Part shown: piece after piece, positions 22,668 through 34,361 of the stretch
How the letters are laid out: every line of letters begins with the position of its first letter
Position numbering within the stretch: the first letter of the stretch is position 1
Source: Elymus sibiricus
Lineage: Eukaryota > Streptophyta > Magnoliopsida > Poales > Poaceae
Direction: 5' to 3'
Assembly (NCBI GenBank): GCA_039707655.1
Contig: CM077665.1
Span: forward strand, 135,737,148-135,801,147
DNA: 64,000 bases
Notes under the pieces: model-generated
What the model was told of the DNA's origin: nothing
Databases searched by the model: none
The model's input: only the letters and a program-made list of their open reading frames with translations
Translations under genes and position numbers: made by a program

Positions 22668-23933
22668 ACTTCGCCCTACAACATGTATCGTGCCTCGTGG
22701 AGGCGTAAGATTTGTTGGATCTTTCAAAGATGTTCGGTGTATGTAGTAATCATTTGAACCTTGCGGTTCCCCTTTCTGTGCATCGTTTTTCCCTTGCATG
22801 TCTGGTGCTCTGCGTCGGCAGGGCCCGATCCCGCGCTTGTCTCGGCCGCCGTTGGGGTGCCCGGATCACCAATACGAGACCAAGGGGCAAGGTGCTACGT
22901 GACTAGTGAGGCCCCAGAGTCACGATGCTCTGGGGTCCCCCTTGATGTGCGAGCGATGTTCAGGATGAGTGGAGGTCGTACCTTTCTTTATCGGTTCTCA
23001 CCTGTGAGGGAAACGGGAAAGGAGGCCCTCGGCCTGAGCCCCCGGGCGTGTGCAGCCCAATTAATTCGCGCGCGCGATAGGCGCGGCCGAGCTGTGGGAG
23101 GTGTTTCTGGGCACTCATGAGCCAACGGGGGACTCATGAGGCCCTACCTCTAAGGCGGGTTGCGCTTGAATTTGCAGCGCGAGGCGCTTCCGTCAGTCCT
23201 GTGAAATGGTGTACGGGGTGATCTGCGCCGAATGAACCTCCGGAGGCCATCACATGAGAAGGCCAAAAACCAATGGCCCCAAGAGGTGACTTGTGCGGGG
23301 CTGCGTCGACAGATAGAGCTCGGCCATTGGGTTTCCTCAACGCTGCAGGGACGGACCCGAGCACAGATGTCGTGCCCAGTCTTTTCATGCGACAACCTGA
23401 GGAAGAACGTTCGACGCGCGGCTCCCGCGCCGGCATCCCGATCAGCGGTTGTATGAACCGGTGGCCACGCGCCCTAACTCTCCCACCCAGGATTAGCTCA
23501 CGCAAGGACTGGCACCAAGGGCCTCGGCGAGGTGACGTACACGGGGCGCCAACTGAGAGACAGAGCTCGGCGCTTGGATTTATCGACGATGCAGGGACGG
23601 ACCCGAGCACAGACGCCGTGCCAGCCCATAATCATGAGGCGGTCAAGAGCGAGGTTGTTAGGGCGCAGCGGCATCATGGTGGCGAAGCACCGGACAGGCA
23701 GTTGTAACACTTAATAATAAATTTATTAGATGCAAAGCAAGTTCCGTCACACGCGTAAAACAGTACGACTGCAGGGTCGGGCCCCTAGCAGCTTGAGGAT
23801 GATGCAGCCCGGGGGGCGCCCTCAATTGAACAACCAAAAAGTCACCTGGCAGTGCTGTTGTTGCTGCTTCGGGATAGCTGTAGGAGCTTGAGGCTCAAGG
23901 GGCCGATGGCTCCTAAGGCTCGTGCGGCTGGCG
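22668..23933. other. Non-coding centre of element B with a duplicated block
   Basis: This separates the 3' ends of the antisense gene and the truncated pol, which face each other. It contains two diverged copies of a block about 245 bp apart (around 23284 and 23529). Each has GAGGTGAC, AGAGCTCGG and then GGGACGGACCCGAGCACAGA. I see no gene. Confidence 0.5.
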
Positions 23934-25400
23934 CTAGTCTGTGTCCTCCTGAAGGGCCGCATCCTCCTGAAGGACGGCTCGGCGTCGAGCCTCATGAGAT
24001 GCGAGCGTGGTCTGCATGAGGCGCTGGTATGTGGCGGCCACATTCACGAGGCTGAACGGCATGCGGACGTGAGCACAGGGGTAGCCGCTGCTGCGTCCGA
24101 CGCGTGATGGCCAGAAAAGCTCCTGGGACGGGGCCCTGTTGTGGCCCGGAATGTCGACGCAGACGCACAGCCGACCATCCGTGCGGGGAGTGGTGACAAC
24201 ATTGGGTGACACTGGCCTACGCGCGCCTCGCATAGCCTGTGCCTCTTGAAGCTCCTTGATTGCCTTGGTGATGCTCCTTGCTAGTGGGGGCGTGCGTCCC
24301 AACGCGCCCCGCTGTGGTGCCCGGGCACCTCCCTTGCCACACCGGACAGGCCTGGGACCTTCCGAATGGAAGCCCCCAAGCCCGTCCTGAGGGAGGCGCC
24401 GGGCGCGCCTTCCTATGCAAGAGGTAGGGGCGCCCCGACGGTGGGCGCCGAGCCAGAGGCGCCAGCCGCTGAAGTGCCAGCCCCCTGATGGGCCTTCGGA
24501 AGGTGCTGCTTTCTCTTCTTGCGGGTGTCCTCTGGGGGCAAGATGCCACCTTCATCATCAGAGTACTCAGCTGCCGCGGCCTAATAGGCGCGCTCGAGGG
24601 AGCGGATCGTGTCCTTCTCGTCACAGGCAACCGTGAGGATGCCACCACTACCCGGCATCTTGAGGACATTGTAGCCGTGGTGCGTCGCTGCCATGAACTT
24701 CGCAAGGGCAGGGTACCCGAGGATCGCGTTGCAGGGAAGGCCGATGTGCGCGATGTCAAACTCGATCAGCTCAGTGCGGAAGTTCTCGCGCCTGTCCGAA
24801 GGTGACCGGGAGGCGCACCTGCCCCAAGGGGATGGTCGAACCATCGGTCACTCCTGAGAAGGGCCTGGTCGGCATGAGTTGTTCGTAGGGCACCTGGAAC
24901 GTCTCGAACGCCTCGATGGAGAGGACGTTGAGCCCTGCACCACTGTCAATGAGGGTCTTGGTGATGAGAATGTTGCTGATGGTGGGTGTGCAGAGCAAGG
25001 GGAGAGCTCTTGGGGTGGTCTTCGGGATCGAAGGTGATGGTGTGCTCTGGCCATTTGAGGGGTCGAGAGGCTCCGAGATTCGGGAGGGCTGCGTTCACCT
25101 CGCGAGATAGCTGCTTGAAGGCGCGGTTGGAGGTCGGGGCCTGAGACCCGCCCAGGTTGCAGGCGATCGCACGGGGTTCCTGGAAGTCCCCAGCCCCCTC
25201 ATCTTGGTGGTCGTCGCCGCTCCTCCTTGGTGGCGGTGGGAGCCACAGGAGGAGCGGGACGGCACACGGCGTCGCGGCCCACCGGCACTGTCAGGGCGAC
25301 ACGCGCCGCGCGGTGCTCAGCGTGAACTCCATGAGCGCTGGCCATCGGAGCGACGGAACCTGGACGAGGTGGAGCAAGAGGGAGATCTCGACACGCCCCT
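23934..25400 (-). pseudogene. Gag remnant, protease and RT fragment of element B
   Basis: Read on the minus strand. A retropepsin region (about 24998-24581) shows LIDSGAGLNVLS with the DSG active site, followed by LPCNAILGYPALAKF, typical of gypsy proteases. Then 24302-23934 holds a piece of RT with VRMPFSLVNVAATYQRLMQ, matching the conserved MPFGLKNAGATYQR block. Several frames are used, so frameshifts are present. The catalytic YxDD block, RNase H and integrase are absent. Gag is reduced to a few hundred bases after the PBS. B could not have moved by itself in this state. Confidence 0.75.
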
Positions 25401-25413
25401 ACCTGACGCGCCA
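25401..25413 (-). other. Primer-binding site of element B
   Basis: On the minus strand TGGCGCGTCAGGT follows the 5' LTR after two bases. Element C has TGGCACGCCAGGT at the same place. I do not assign the tRNA. Confidence 0.65.
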
Positions 25414-25415
25414 AA

Positions 25416-26301
25416 TGTCAGAATCCGGGCTCCGCAAACCCAAGAAAGTTCGAACACGGGGGTGTGACCGAAATCCCTACCAGCTCAAACCCTCAAGTTC
25501 GTCACCCCAGGCCAGTCGCCGATGAATCTGCCGGAGCGGAGGAAGAGGATGGACAACGGGATTTACCCAGGTTCGGTCCACCTTGCGGTGTAAACCCCTA
25601 CTCCTGCTTTGTGGTGGATTGGCCTCATGAGGAGGCTATGGATGAACTAGTACAAGGGTCGAACTGCCTTGTGGGAGTTCTGTGGTGGTCAGGATCCGAT
25701 CCCTCTCCACGGTGGAGACCTATTCCTATTTATAGAGGCCTTGGTCCTCTTCCCTTATCGCTTAGGCGGGAATGGATCCCACAATGGCCAATTTTAAAAG
25801 GAGACAAGAAGTACACCATATCCTGGCTAAAGGTGGTCTTCGCCTGCAAAGCTTCTGGGCACGATGCAGAGGAGGGTTTCGGTGCTGACATCCACCCCGC
25901 CGCGACGTTGGACTGGGTCTCGTAGTACAGTGGTGGAAACCTTTGGGGGATCCCTTGGGGACCCACACGCGTCCCTACCTTCTTAGTACAGAAAAGGAAA
26001 CTATCCTCTCCTGCGCCCGCTGGCGCGCTCCTGTCGCTCCCTTGTTCTTTGTCGTCATAGCTCACGTCAGGGTAGCCTCGTGAGGCTAGCGCTTGCATAG
26101 GAATCTCTGCTCCTCGGGAGGAAGCCTGAGGAGGCTGCTCCCCTTGAGGTATGGTCACTGTTCTCCTCACGAGGCTAGGGCTCTCGCGAGGGTCTTGTCT
26201 TGAGGTAGTCCGCTGTTGGGCCGCGCCGGGCTGCCATGGTGGGCCTCACGCTGGGCCATAGGCAGGCAGGTCTGGGTACCCTCGATCCCAGAACGCCGAC
26301 A
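25416..26301 (-). repeat. 5' LTR of element B
   Basis: 886 bp, directly repeated with 17930-18815. Followed by TSD GGACT at 26302-26306. Confidence 0.9.
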
Positions 26302-26306
26302 GGACT

Positions 26307-28383
26307 TTGGAATATTCGGCTTATAACTCATAAATTGTTTTAGGATTTTTGGAATTGTGTACCTGCCCAGACAAAAAAATAAAACAAAAGCAACAAATTA
26401 GAAAACAGAAACAAAAAAAAAGAAATAGAAAAAGGGAAACTTACCTGAGACCCAGGGGCAGGCCGGCCCAGCTGGCCCGTGCCAGTCGTCCCCTACCTCT
26501 GCCAGTAGGCAGAGGTGAAGGGAGGCACAGTGCATGGCCGGGGTGGCACACCTCCTGCCTGCGTGGCTGCATCCCCAGGCTAGCGTGACACCGAGGATAT
26601 GGACGGCTGCTGCGATCCTGATCGCTCCCGCTTTGCCATTCGCCCATGCCTCTCTTCCTCACCTCCCCCTCTCATGGCCAACACAGCCATGGCCGCGCGC
26701 CTCTGACCATCGTAGCCTCCGACCACTCCACGCCTCTCTATGATGTCCGTGAGCTCCGTGCCATCGTCCTTGTCCTCTCCACCGAGCGAAGCAGCGCGGG
26801 AGGCACGCAATCAACGCCAGTGACCTCATACTCCACCTCGACCGCCGACGATTGCCTCCGACGATTCGTAGCATCCATGGCTCCTCCGACCTCGCCGTTT
26901 CCTCCTCAAGCATCGCTGTGAGCTACGGAATCCCCCTAGCCTCCTATTGTTGCTGTTTGCGAGTCGTAGCCTAGCCAATCGCCTACCGAGCCCCATCGTC
27001 CGCCATGGTCGACGAGCTCTTCGGAGACGAGCTCCCAGAGCCACCAGCGCCTCGTTCGTGCTTCTAAGATCCCTAGATGCTACCCATCCACTTGGTTTGG
27101 ATCGTTTCCAACCACAGCAATGCGCCGCGATAGCCGAGCTCCGGCTGCCACAAGGGCTCGTCGCCGGGCCCACTTCGGGCCATCTCTAGTACCCAGATGA
27201 CCTCCATCGAATGCGCGCCATATCCAGGATCCCGTAGCCGCAAACTCCGAAGCGAATGATGGCCCGTAGCATGATTCCGCGCCACTCCGCCGCGTTTGGT
27301 GACGCCGGCGGCTCAACGCCGGCGAGCCCGACCCGTTTGACCACCGGGTTGACCCTCCTGGGTCCCTTACAGGTGGGGCCTAGCCCTTGGTCAAATATTC
27401 TTAAGCACTTAGTAATTAATTTGTTTAATTAAAACTAATGACCCACTGACAGTGGGTCCAGACCCCTAATTAGTATTAAACATTAATCCTAAACACTGTT
27501 TAGTGCCTGTGTCACTGACCAGTGGGACCCACTGGTCAGGTTTGACCTAAAACGGTCAGTTGACCTACTGAGGTCATGCCGACATAGCGCTGAGGTAATA
27601 AAGGAATTTATGTTTAATAATAATTAAATTCCAGAAAATAGATAAAACTTAGAAAAATCATAGAAACTAATCTATTTATTAGATGAAAATAAATTATATA
27701 TGAAAATTTATCAGAAAAAATCCAATGAATCCATTGATGGTACTCTCATGCATGATAGAGCAACCTAAATAGGAGAACATTGACATTTAGCATAAATGCA
27801 ATATGTGACATAATACATGGAGTTTGATTTTGAACCTAGTTTGAAACCAACTTCATTTAAACTTGATGCTAGGTGCATTAGTTAATCCAAATCATGTTGC
27901 CATGTCATGATCATGCATCATATTGTTGCACTTGCCGTGTATTGATTGTTACCTCATCTATATCGCGGTAGGTCCTGCTCTCGAGGATACACGTGAGTAT
28001 CCAGCTGAAGGGCAGTACCCTGCCACCAACCTGGAAGGCAAGCAAGCTCTTTGATCATTTCAATAACACCCTAATCTCTCGCTCCTGCTCTCGTTTATTG
28101 CATTAGGACTATTCGATTCAACGGTTACCTATTTCGGTAGTTGAACCCATTCCTCTGCATGACCTGTCATTGTCACAGTAAATAGCTGAACCAAGCAACC
28201 TAGCATACCTGGTAGATGCTTGAGCCATGATGTGTCTTATCCTGCTTGCTTGCTATGCTTAGAGTTGTGTCAGGCCTGATTCATTTGGCTGATGAACCGG
28301 AGTGAAACGATGTTGTTCTGATGTCATAAGCTAAATGATGAGCCTGATTTGGTAAAGGTAGCGATGAGAGGCTATGTAGGAGT
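26307..28383 (+). repeat. 3' LTR of element A, second part, truncated
   Basis: It continues the LTR from 17929. Bases 26900-28383 align with 1-1302 plus 8094-8278. Because F1 is absent here, this copy is the empty site for the F1 insertion (28188-28200). It breaks off at 28383 against an unrelated LTR, so about 1.75 kb of LTR (the part like 8279-10026) is missing. 26307-26440 is A-rich. Confidence 0.8.
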
Positions 28384-29394
28384 GGCTCCTGCTCCTCCGC
28401 CGCCATGGCGGCCATGGCCCAGAGGGGGAACTCTCCTCCCATCTAGGGGGAGGTCATGGAAGAAGAAGGAGGGGGGCTCTCTCCCCCTCTCTCCCGGTGG
28501 CGCCGGAACGCCGCCGGGGCAAGGGTCGTGATGGCGATCTACATCAACAATCTTGCTACCGTCAACACCAACTTTCTCCTCCTCTATGTAGCGATGTAAC
28601 ACCTCTTCCCCCTGATGTAATCTCTACTTAAACATGGTGCTCAACAGTATAGATTATTTCCCAATGATATGTGGCTATCCTATGATGTTTGAGTAGATCC
28701 GTTTTGTCATATGGGCTAATCGACGACCGTAGTTGGTTTGAGTGTATATTCTTTTATGGTGCTGTCCTACGGTGCCCTCCGTCCCACACAAACGTGAGGG
28801 ATCCCTGCTGTAGGGTTTTGCAATATATTAATGATTTGCTTATGGTGGGTTGCGTGAGTGACAGAAGCACAAACCCGAGTAGGTGGGTTGTTGCGTATGG
28901 GAGTAAAGAGGACTTGATACTTAATGCTATGGTTGGGTTTTACCTTAATGATCTTTGGTAGTTGCGGATGCTTGCTAGAGTTCCAATCATAAGTGCATAT
29001 GATCCAAGTAGAGAAAGTATGTTAGCTCATGCCTCTCCCTCATATAAAATTGCAAGAATGATTACTTGTCTAGTTATCGATTGCCTAGGGACAAATAACC
29101 TTCTTGTTTGACAAAAAGCTTTCTACTGAACAACTAACTTTTATTATCTTTCAATTTACTCGTAGTTTTATTCCCTCAAAGTACTTCTAGTTTTATTCGT
29201 GCAAACTATCCTGCCACCTACAAAATAGTTTCATACTTGTTCTAGGTAAAGCAAACGTAAAGTGTGCGCAGAGTTGTATCGGTGGTCGATAGAACTTCAG
29301 GGAATATTTGGTCTACCTTTAGCTCCTCGTTGGGTGCGACACTCTTATTTATCGAAAAAGGCTACAAACGATCCCCTATACTTGTGGGTTATCA
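28384..29394 (+). repeat. 3' part of an unrelated Triticeae gypsy LTR
   Basis: A 1-kb fragment ending GTGGGTTATCA, whose reverse (TGATAACCCAC) is a familiar Triticeae LTR terminus. It contains GGTGCTCAACAGTATAGATT and GGGTTGCGTGAGTGACAGA, which I recall from very common wheat gypsy LTRs (Sabrina/WHAM-like; name uncertain). The 5' part is missing and no PBS follows. It is therefore a truncated LTR, probably from a deletion that also truncated A's 3' LTR. Confidence 0.6.
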
Positions 29395-30142
29395 GAAGCC
29401 CGCCTCCAGCTGCTCCATGAGCCTCGTGAAGAAGGCCATGTAGCTGTCGTCGTCGGTCTCCAGTGGATCGTCAACCCTCTTGGTGGAAAAGGTGGCCTCG
29501 ATGCGACGGGCGTGGCTCGCAAGCTCTTGGAACATCTTGGAGTGCCTGTGCTGCTCGCCGCGTTTTCGGGCGGCTTAGTCACGAGTCTACTGCGCCTCTT
29601 TGCTAACGGCCTCCACCTTCGTCTGGAGATCCTCCAGCTCGTGGCGGGTCGTGGCCTGGAGCGTAGTCGTTCTTTGCTTCTCGGCCTTCACCGTCTCCAG
29701 CTGCTCCTTAAGCCTGATGCTCTCATCATTGAACTCACCACGTTTGTGCATATAGCGGTACTCCTACTTTAGTAGGTTTGCGGCATAGTTGTCGGCCTTG
29801 GTTTTGTACGCAACCTCGCTCTGGGACCACTTGTCGATGTCCTCCTTACAATTTGCCGTCTTCTCCGCGAGCGAGGCGTTGGCCTTTACGATACACTCCC
29901 GGTAAAAGGCCTCGGCGTCGTCACGCCATGCTCCAGGTTCTCCAAATGCTCTCTCTCCCTCTCCTACTCAATGGTGGCCAGTAAGACCTGGCGCTCCCAG
30001 GCCTCCAGGTCCTGCTCCAAGGCCGCCGCCCTGCTCTCGCGCTAGGCTACCGCCTCCTCCCGGGAAACAAGTTGCGCCGTGCGATCCGCAGCGCGTTTCT
30101 CAAAGGCCTCTTTGGCAGATTCTGCCTTCGCAAGACGCTGGG
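29395..30142 (-). pseudogene. C-terminal part of an antisense gypsy accessory gene, coiled-coil rich
   Basis: On the minus strand this GC-rich stretch encodes Lys/Glu/Ala-rich coiled coil (AKAESAKEAFEKRAADRT) and, after frameshifts and stops, ends FFTRLMEQLEAGF just before the LTR fragment. It resembles the coiled-coil tail of the antisense genes in B and D. The upstream half is probably the minus-strand fragment at 62894-64000, separated by the F2 insertion. Multiple stops and frame changes show it is dead. Confidence 0.55.
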
Positions 30143-30909
30143 AAGAAAAATGGCAGCAAGGTATTTTTGGGTTTCTGGAAATATATATTTGAAAACAAAC
30201 ATAAATATAAAGATAGATCTGAAAGCAATATGATAAAAGATAGACCCGGGGGCCGTAGGTTTCACTAGTGGCCTCTCTCATGAGTATAGCACACGGTGGG
30301 TAAACAAATTACTGTTGGGCAATTGATAGAAAATCGAATAGTCATGACGATATCCAAGGCAATGATCATTATATAGGCATCACATCCAAGATTAGTAGAT
30401 TCTGGATCTACTACTATTACTCCACATATCGACAGGTATCCAGCATGCATCTAGTGTATTAAGTTCATAGAGAAACGGAATAATGCAATAAGAACGATGA
30501 CATGATGTAGACAAGATCTATTCATGTAGGAATAGACCCCATCTTGTTGTCCTTAATAGCAACGATACATGCGTGCCTTGCTGCCCCTTTTGTCACTGGG
30601 AGAGGACACCGCAAGATCAAACCCATCACAAAGCACCTCTTCCCATAGCAAGAAAATTTGATCTAGTTGGCCTAACTAAACCAAAGATTCGAAGAAGAAA
30701 TACGATTCTATAAGTAATCATGCATATAAGAGATCAAAAGAAGACTCAAATAATATTCATGGATAGAAACTGATCTTGAAGTGAAAATTCATCGGATCCC
30801 AACAAACACACCGCAAAAATTCATTACATCAAATAGATCTCCAAGAGACCATGGTATTGAGAATGAAAAAGAGAGAATAAGCCATCTAGCTACTGCCTAC
30901 GGACCCGTA
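30143..30909 (-). repeat. 3' LTR of F2, distal part (truncated)
   Basis: Aligns with about 61580-62358 of the 5' LTR and with the solo LTR up to CTACGGACCCGTA. The left junction shares AAGAAAAATGGCAGC with the full LTR and then diverges. The right edge is the CACTA target GTA (30907-30909). It also contains no credible gene. Confidence 0.8.
30907..30909. repeat. Left target-site duplication of the CACTA element
   Basis: GTA here and at 55995-55997. The solo LTR (around 13188) has the undisturbed site CGGACCCGTAGGTCTATGG. Confidence 0.9.
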
Positions 30910-30936
30910 CACTGGTGCAGCGACGTGCTATGCAAA
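30910..30936. repeat. Left terminal inverted repeat of the CACTA element
   Basis: It starts CACTGGTGCAG. The inverted right end starts CACTACTACAG, matching at 8 of 11 positions. Similarity fades quickly inward, so the TIRs are short or diverged. Confidence 0.7.
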
Positions 30937-31051
30937 TGGCTTTTAACCCCTTTCTGAGACGTAGTTCCAAACCGTCGCCTTCCATCTGTGGGTAATAGGG
31001 GTTCCATCCCACACGACACTGCAAAACCGTCGATGATGGTGGCCAACGAAC

Positions 31052-31470
31052 GCAAACGATCTGCAAATATAATCGTGTGCGGTGCAGGAACAGATCGCAC
31101 ACATAACCTTTTGGGCGTACGTGTCGGATTTGGGATCAATCACACACATCCAAGACGAGTGAAACGCATCTAATTGCTCATGCAAAACAAACGGAGTTTG
31201 ACCTTTGACCGTTTGCGAAAGGTTACCTAATCCACACAGGTCATTGTAGACACTGTGTGTGATATCTTCATCAACACACACGAGATTTCTCCGGGAACCA
31301 TGTACCATGTATAACATCATTGGACACGTTTCCCGAAAAATGTACGTGTGGGGTCATCTTTGCATTGGGCACGGTTTCCTGTTGGCTCACGTGTGAGATA
31401 CGGTGCTATCGCAAACGATTGAGTAGCTCCTACGCACACGTACAAGTGTTGCAAACCGTTTGCGATTTAT
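31052..31470. repeat. Subterminal repeats near the left CACTA end
   Basis: Copies of GCAAACGAT or its reverse lie at about 31052, 31210, 31410 and 31457. Similar motifs lie near the right end at about 55491 and 55914. In En/Spm elements such motifs bind the TnpA protein; the role here is inferred. Confidence 0.55.
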
Positions 31471-32408
31471 TATGTATCACCAACGTTTTAGATTATATCA
31501 CGTGTGAGATACATTTTAAATTATTGCCATGTTGTTGTAAAATATCGCATTTAATTCACCCTGCAAATAGCAAATTCGCCACAATATGCAATCGACAAAT
31601 AATGTCCACATGAAGAACATTCATCATAATTCACCACAATATGCAATTGAACAAATAGTGTCCACAAGTAGAGAATTCATCATAATTCACGACAATATGC
31701 AATTGAGAAAATGCTAGCTAAATTCCATAGTTGTTAAACCGACATATCCAGTACATAATCATAGTGTACGAAATACGAAGACATGATCACATGGAAAATA
31801 ATGCATCCATGTGTATATGTTTAGCTAAAAACACTATATAAATGCATACTTATTTTTAGGAGATTTGAATCCGGAAATCTTCGACGTCTTTAGAGGGCTT
31901 GATATAGTGTTTCACAAAGAAGGTGCTGATAAATTTCCTAACAGACAACAATTCATCGTCGGCGAGCGGTTCAGAAGTCATCGGTACGAAGTTCAACTGC
32001 TTGACTTTTAGATCAGAATGTGACATACGTGTGGAGTAGAAGATAGTAATTAAGAAGCAGACTTACTGGTTTTATCCTGTCAGCGTCGACATCCCATTCA
32101 GCATGTCTGCATAGGTTAATCATGTGTGCACAAATGTAGTATTCACATAGGCTGGTACCTTGTTGTCGTTGAGGACACTGAAATTTTTTGTACATTATTA
32201 GTCATGTATTTGCCCTGTTAGGAAGAACCTAACCGGTGTAAGTTGTTTTTTATGGAGAGAGATAGAAAGAGGTTTACTTAGAAACTTGAACATCTGACTA
32301 GCATTTTCCAAAAATAACGGATTTCGTTGTCTTACCAGAGAAACGATCACGTGCTGCAGAGGTAGTTGGCGGTCGAACGTTAACCCCCCTATAGTTATGT
32401 TCTTTGAC

Positions 32409-32413
32409 AATAC
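32409..32413. repeat. Left target-site duplication of element C
   Basis: AATAC, identical to 37708-37712. Confidence 0.92.
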
Positions 32414-33361
32414 TGTCGGCGTTCTGGGATCAGGGGTACCCAGATCAGCCTACCTGCGGCTCAGTGCGTGGCCCACCTTGATGATCCGGTACGGCCTACC
32501 AACGAGGCCCTCAAGACAACACCCTCGCGAGAGCCCTAGTCTTGCGAGGAGGACGACACCAAGACCTCCAAGTCAAGGCCCTCGCGAGAGCCCTAGTCTC
32601 ACGAGGACGACGACACCAAGACCTCCAGAGGAGTGGCCTCCCCAGGCTGCCTCTCGAGGAGCGGAGATTCCTATGCAGGTGTCCAGCCTCATGAGGCTAC
32701 GATGAAGTGAGCCATGACGACCAAGGCCAGGCGGGCACCAGGCGGGTGCCAGCGGGCGCAGGGGAGGAAAGTTTCCACTTGGGTGCAATGGAGGCAAGGA
32801 CACATGCGGGTTCCCAAGGAATCCCCCAAAGGTTTCCATTGGGATGCAACAAGACCAAGGCCACCAGCTCGGCAGGACGGATGTCATCGCCGAGCCTACC
32901 TCTGCGCCGTGTGCAGAAGCTTTGCAGGCGAAGACCACCTTTAGTCAGGATACGGTGTACTTCTTGTCCCCTTTCAAAATTGGCCATTGTGGGATCCCTT
33001 CCCGCCAGAGCGATAAGGGAAGAGGACCAAGGCCTCTATAAATAGGAGTAGGCCTCCACCGTAGAATGGATCGAATGATCACCACCTCAGAACTCCCGCA
33101 AGGCAGTTCGACCTTTGTACTAGTTCATCCACAACCTCCTCGCGAGGCCAATCCACCACAAAGCAGGAGTAGGGTTTTACACCGCAAGGTGGCCCGAACC
33201 TGGATAAATCCGGTGTTCATGTTCTTCCTTTTCATCTCTCCACATCGCGTTTGGCGAGGCTAGGCTAGGGCGACCAGCGTGAGGTTTCGAACTAGCTTGA
33301 GATCTACGCACACGCCCCAGTGTTCGAACCTTGTTGGGTCTGCTGAGCCCTAATTCTGACA
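32414..33361 (+). repeat. 5' LTR of element C
   Basis: 948 bp ending CTGACA. It contains a roughly 62-bp tandem duplication around CCCTCGCGAGAGCCC (32518-32640) and a TATA box at 33036-33044. Confidence 0.9.
33036..33044 (+). promoter_or_regulatory. TATA box in the C 5' LTR
   Basis: CTATAAATA, intact and identical in the 3' LTR (37382-37390), so transcription could in principle start here. Confidence 0.65.
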
Positions 33362-33380
33362 TTTGGCACGCCAGGTAGGG
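33362..33380 (+). other. Primer-binding site of element C
   Basis: TTTGGCACGCCAGGTAGGG follows the 5' LTR directly. It is close to B's TTTGGCGCGTCAGGT. Confidence 0.65.
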
Positions 33381-34361
33381 ACGTTTCATGATCTCCCTCC
33401 GGTTCGGCTTCGTCTCTGCTTCGTCGCTCCCATGACCAAGGCTCGCCAGGTTCGCACTGAGAGACGGTCTGCCCGCCTCGCCTAGATGACGCACGGAGGT
33501 TGCGGCATCCTGCGCCGTCGCTTTCCCTACCACCGACACTGGCGCCGGCCCACCTGTTAGCGAGCGGCCGTACTCGCCACCGTCACACGCTACGCGGCAC
33601 GACGGCCACGCTACTGCCCCGTCCCTCTCTTCCGCCACGGCATCATCCCTCCGCGCTCGCCGCGGGCTAGCAGGCACACAGGCAGCGCTTCCTGTGGCGC
33701 GCAAGCCGCTATGTTACTGCCTCGACAGCGGCGACCGGCTTGGTCATGCCGCCAAGCCCGCCTACGCCGCCAGCGGGTCCCTGGTGCCCTCCGTCGAGGC
33801 GGGCTCGAGGGCTTCCGCCCGGGGGACTTCCGGCTGGACCGGTGGGATGGCGAGAGCGTTCGGACATCACTTGGAGGCGAGCTCTGACCCATGCCCATGC
33901 AAGCAAGGAGCACGATGTGAGGCACCGGGCTCACGGGAGTTCATCACCAACACAATCGAAGGGCTTCAGGAGGTAAGGGACACGCGTGGATTACGTCGCC
34001 CCGGACGATCCTGCACAGTTGCCAATCCTGGCGCGAACGGCTGACTGCGGGTCAGCATCGACATCCCGGACCATGACGGGACCGCGTCGCGAGGCCCTTG
34101 CTGGCCATCACGTGTTGGCCGCAGGGGGGCTTCTGCTGTAGCCACGACGCGTGGGCCCACTACACTGAAGACCACCGCAAGCTCAGGACCTCACGCGACG
34201 AATATGCAGGACGACGCCCATACGACGACGACCATAGCGCCGGTCGTGGCGCCGACGGGTGGAACGGTCGCGGTGATGACCCTTGCCGGGGCTGGCGTTC
34301 TCAGACCGGTGGGGGTGCTTGGCGCGAACAACTTCGCGAGACCCGCCCCCGGGAGTTGCCT
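33381..34361 (+). other. Degenerate gag/RT-like leader of element C
   Basis: After an ATG at 33432, a short gag-like start (MTKARQVR) meets a stop at 33483. Near 34050-34130 one frame reads LRVSIDIPDHDG and then CWPSRVGR, matching B's RT-flanking VDIPGHNR and FWPSRVGR. So C descends from a B-like element by large deletions of gag, protease and most of pol. No intact gene remains. Confidence 0.5.

Larger units (their letters stand above)
17930..26301 (-). mobile_element. Element B: deleted gypsy retrotransposon with antisense gene
   Basis: An 8.4 kb element in minus orientation. It has two 886-bp LTRs starting TGTCGGCGTTC (read on the minus strand) and a perfect TSD GGACT. Reading on the minus strand from 26301, the order is 5' LTR, PBS, a remnant of gag, protease, a piece of RT, non-coding DNA, then an accessory gene on the opposite (+) strand, and the 3' LTR. 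Most of gag, the rest of RT, RNase H and integrase are missing. A Cassandra element sits inside the antisense gene. LTRs of the same family bound element C. Confidence 0.9.
1..28383 (+). mobile_element. Element A: long-LTR chromodomain Ty3/gypsy retrotransposon, partial
   Basis: This is the outer layer of the first half of the window. The window begins inside its 5' LTR. The internal part runs from 10027 to about 17593, and the 3' LTR starts near 17594 and is cut off at 28383. The gag-protease-RT-RNase H-integrase-chromodomain order shows a Ty3/gypsy chromovirus. The PBS matches initiator tRNA-Met with one mismatch. The sequence at 1-1302 plus 8094-8278 matches 26900-28383, so these are the two LTRs of one element. 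Insertions F1, a solo LTR and B interrupt it. The family is Tekay-like by domain content, but I do not commit to a named Triticeae family. Confidence 0.85.

Noticed and set aside
22164..22799. 211-aa minus-strand ORF opposite the coiled-coil part of B
   Set aside because: A GC-rich shadow of the antisense gene's Ala/Glu codons. It lacks any recognisable domain.
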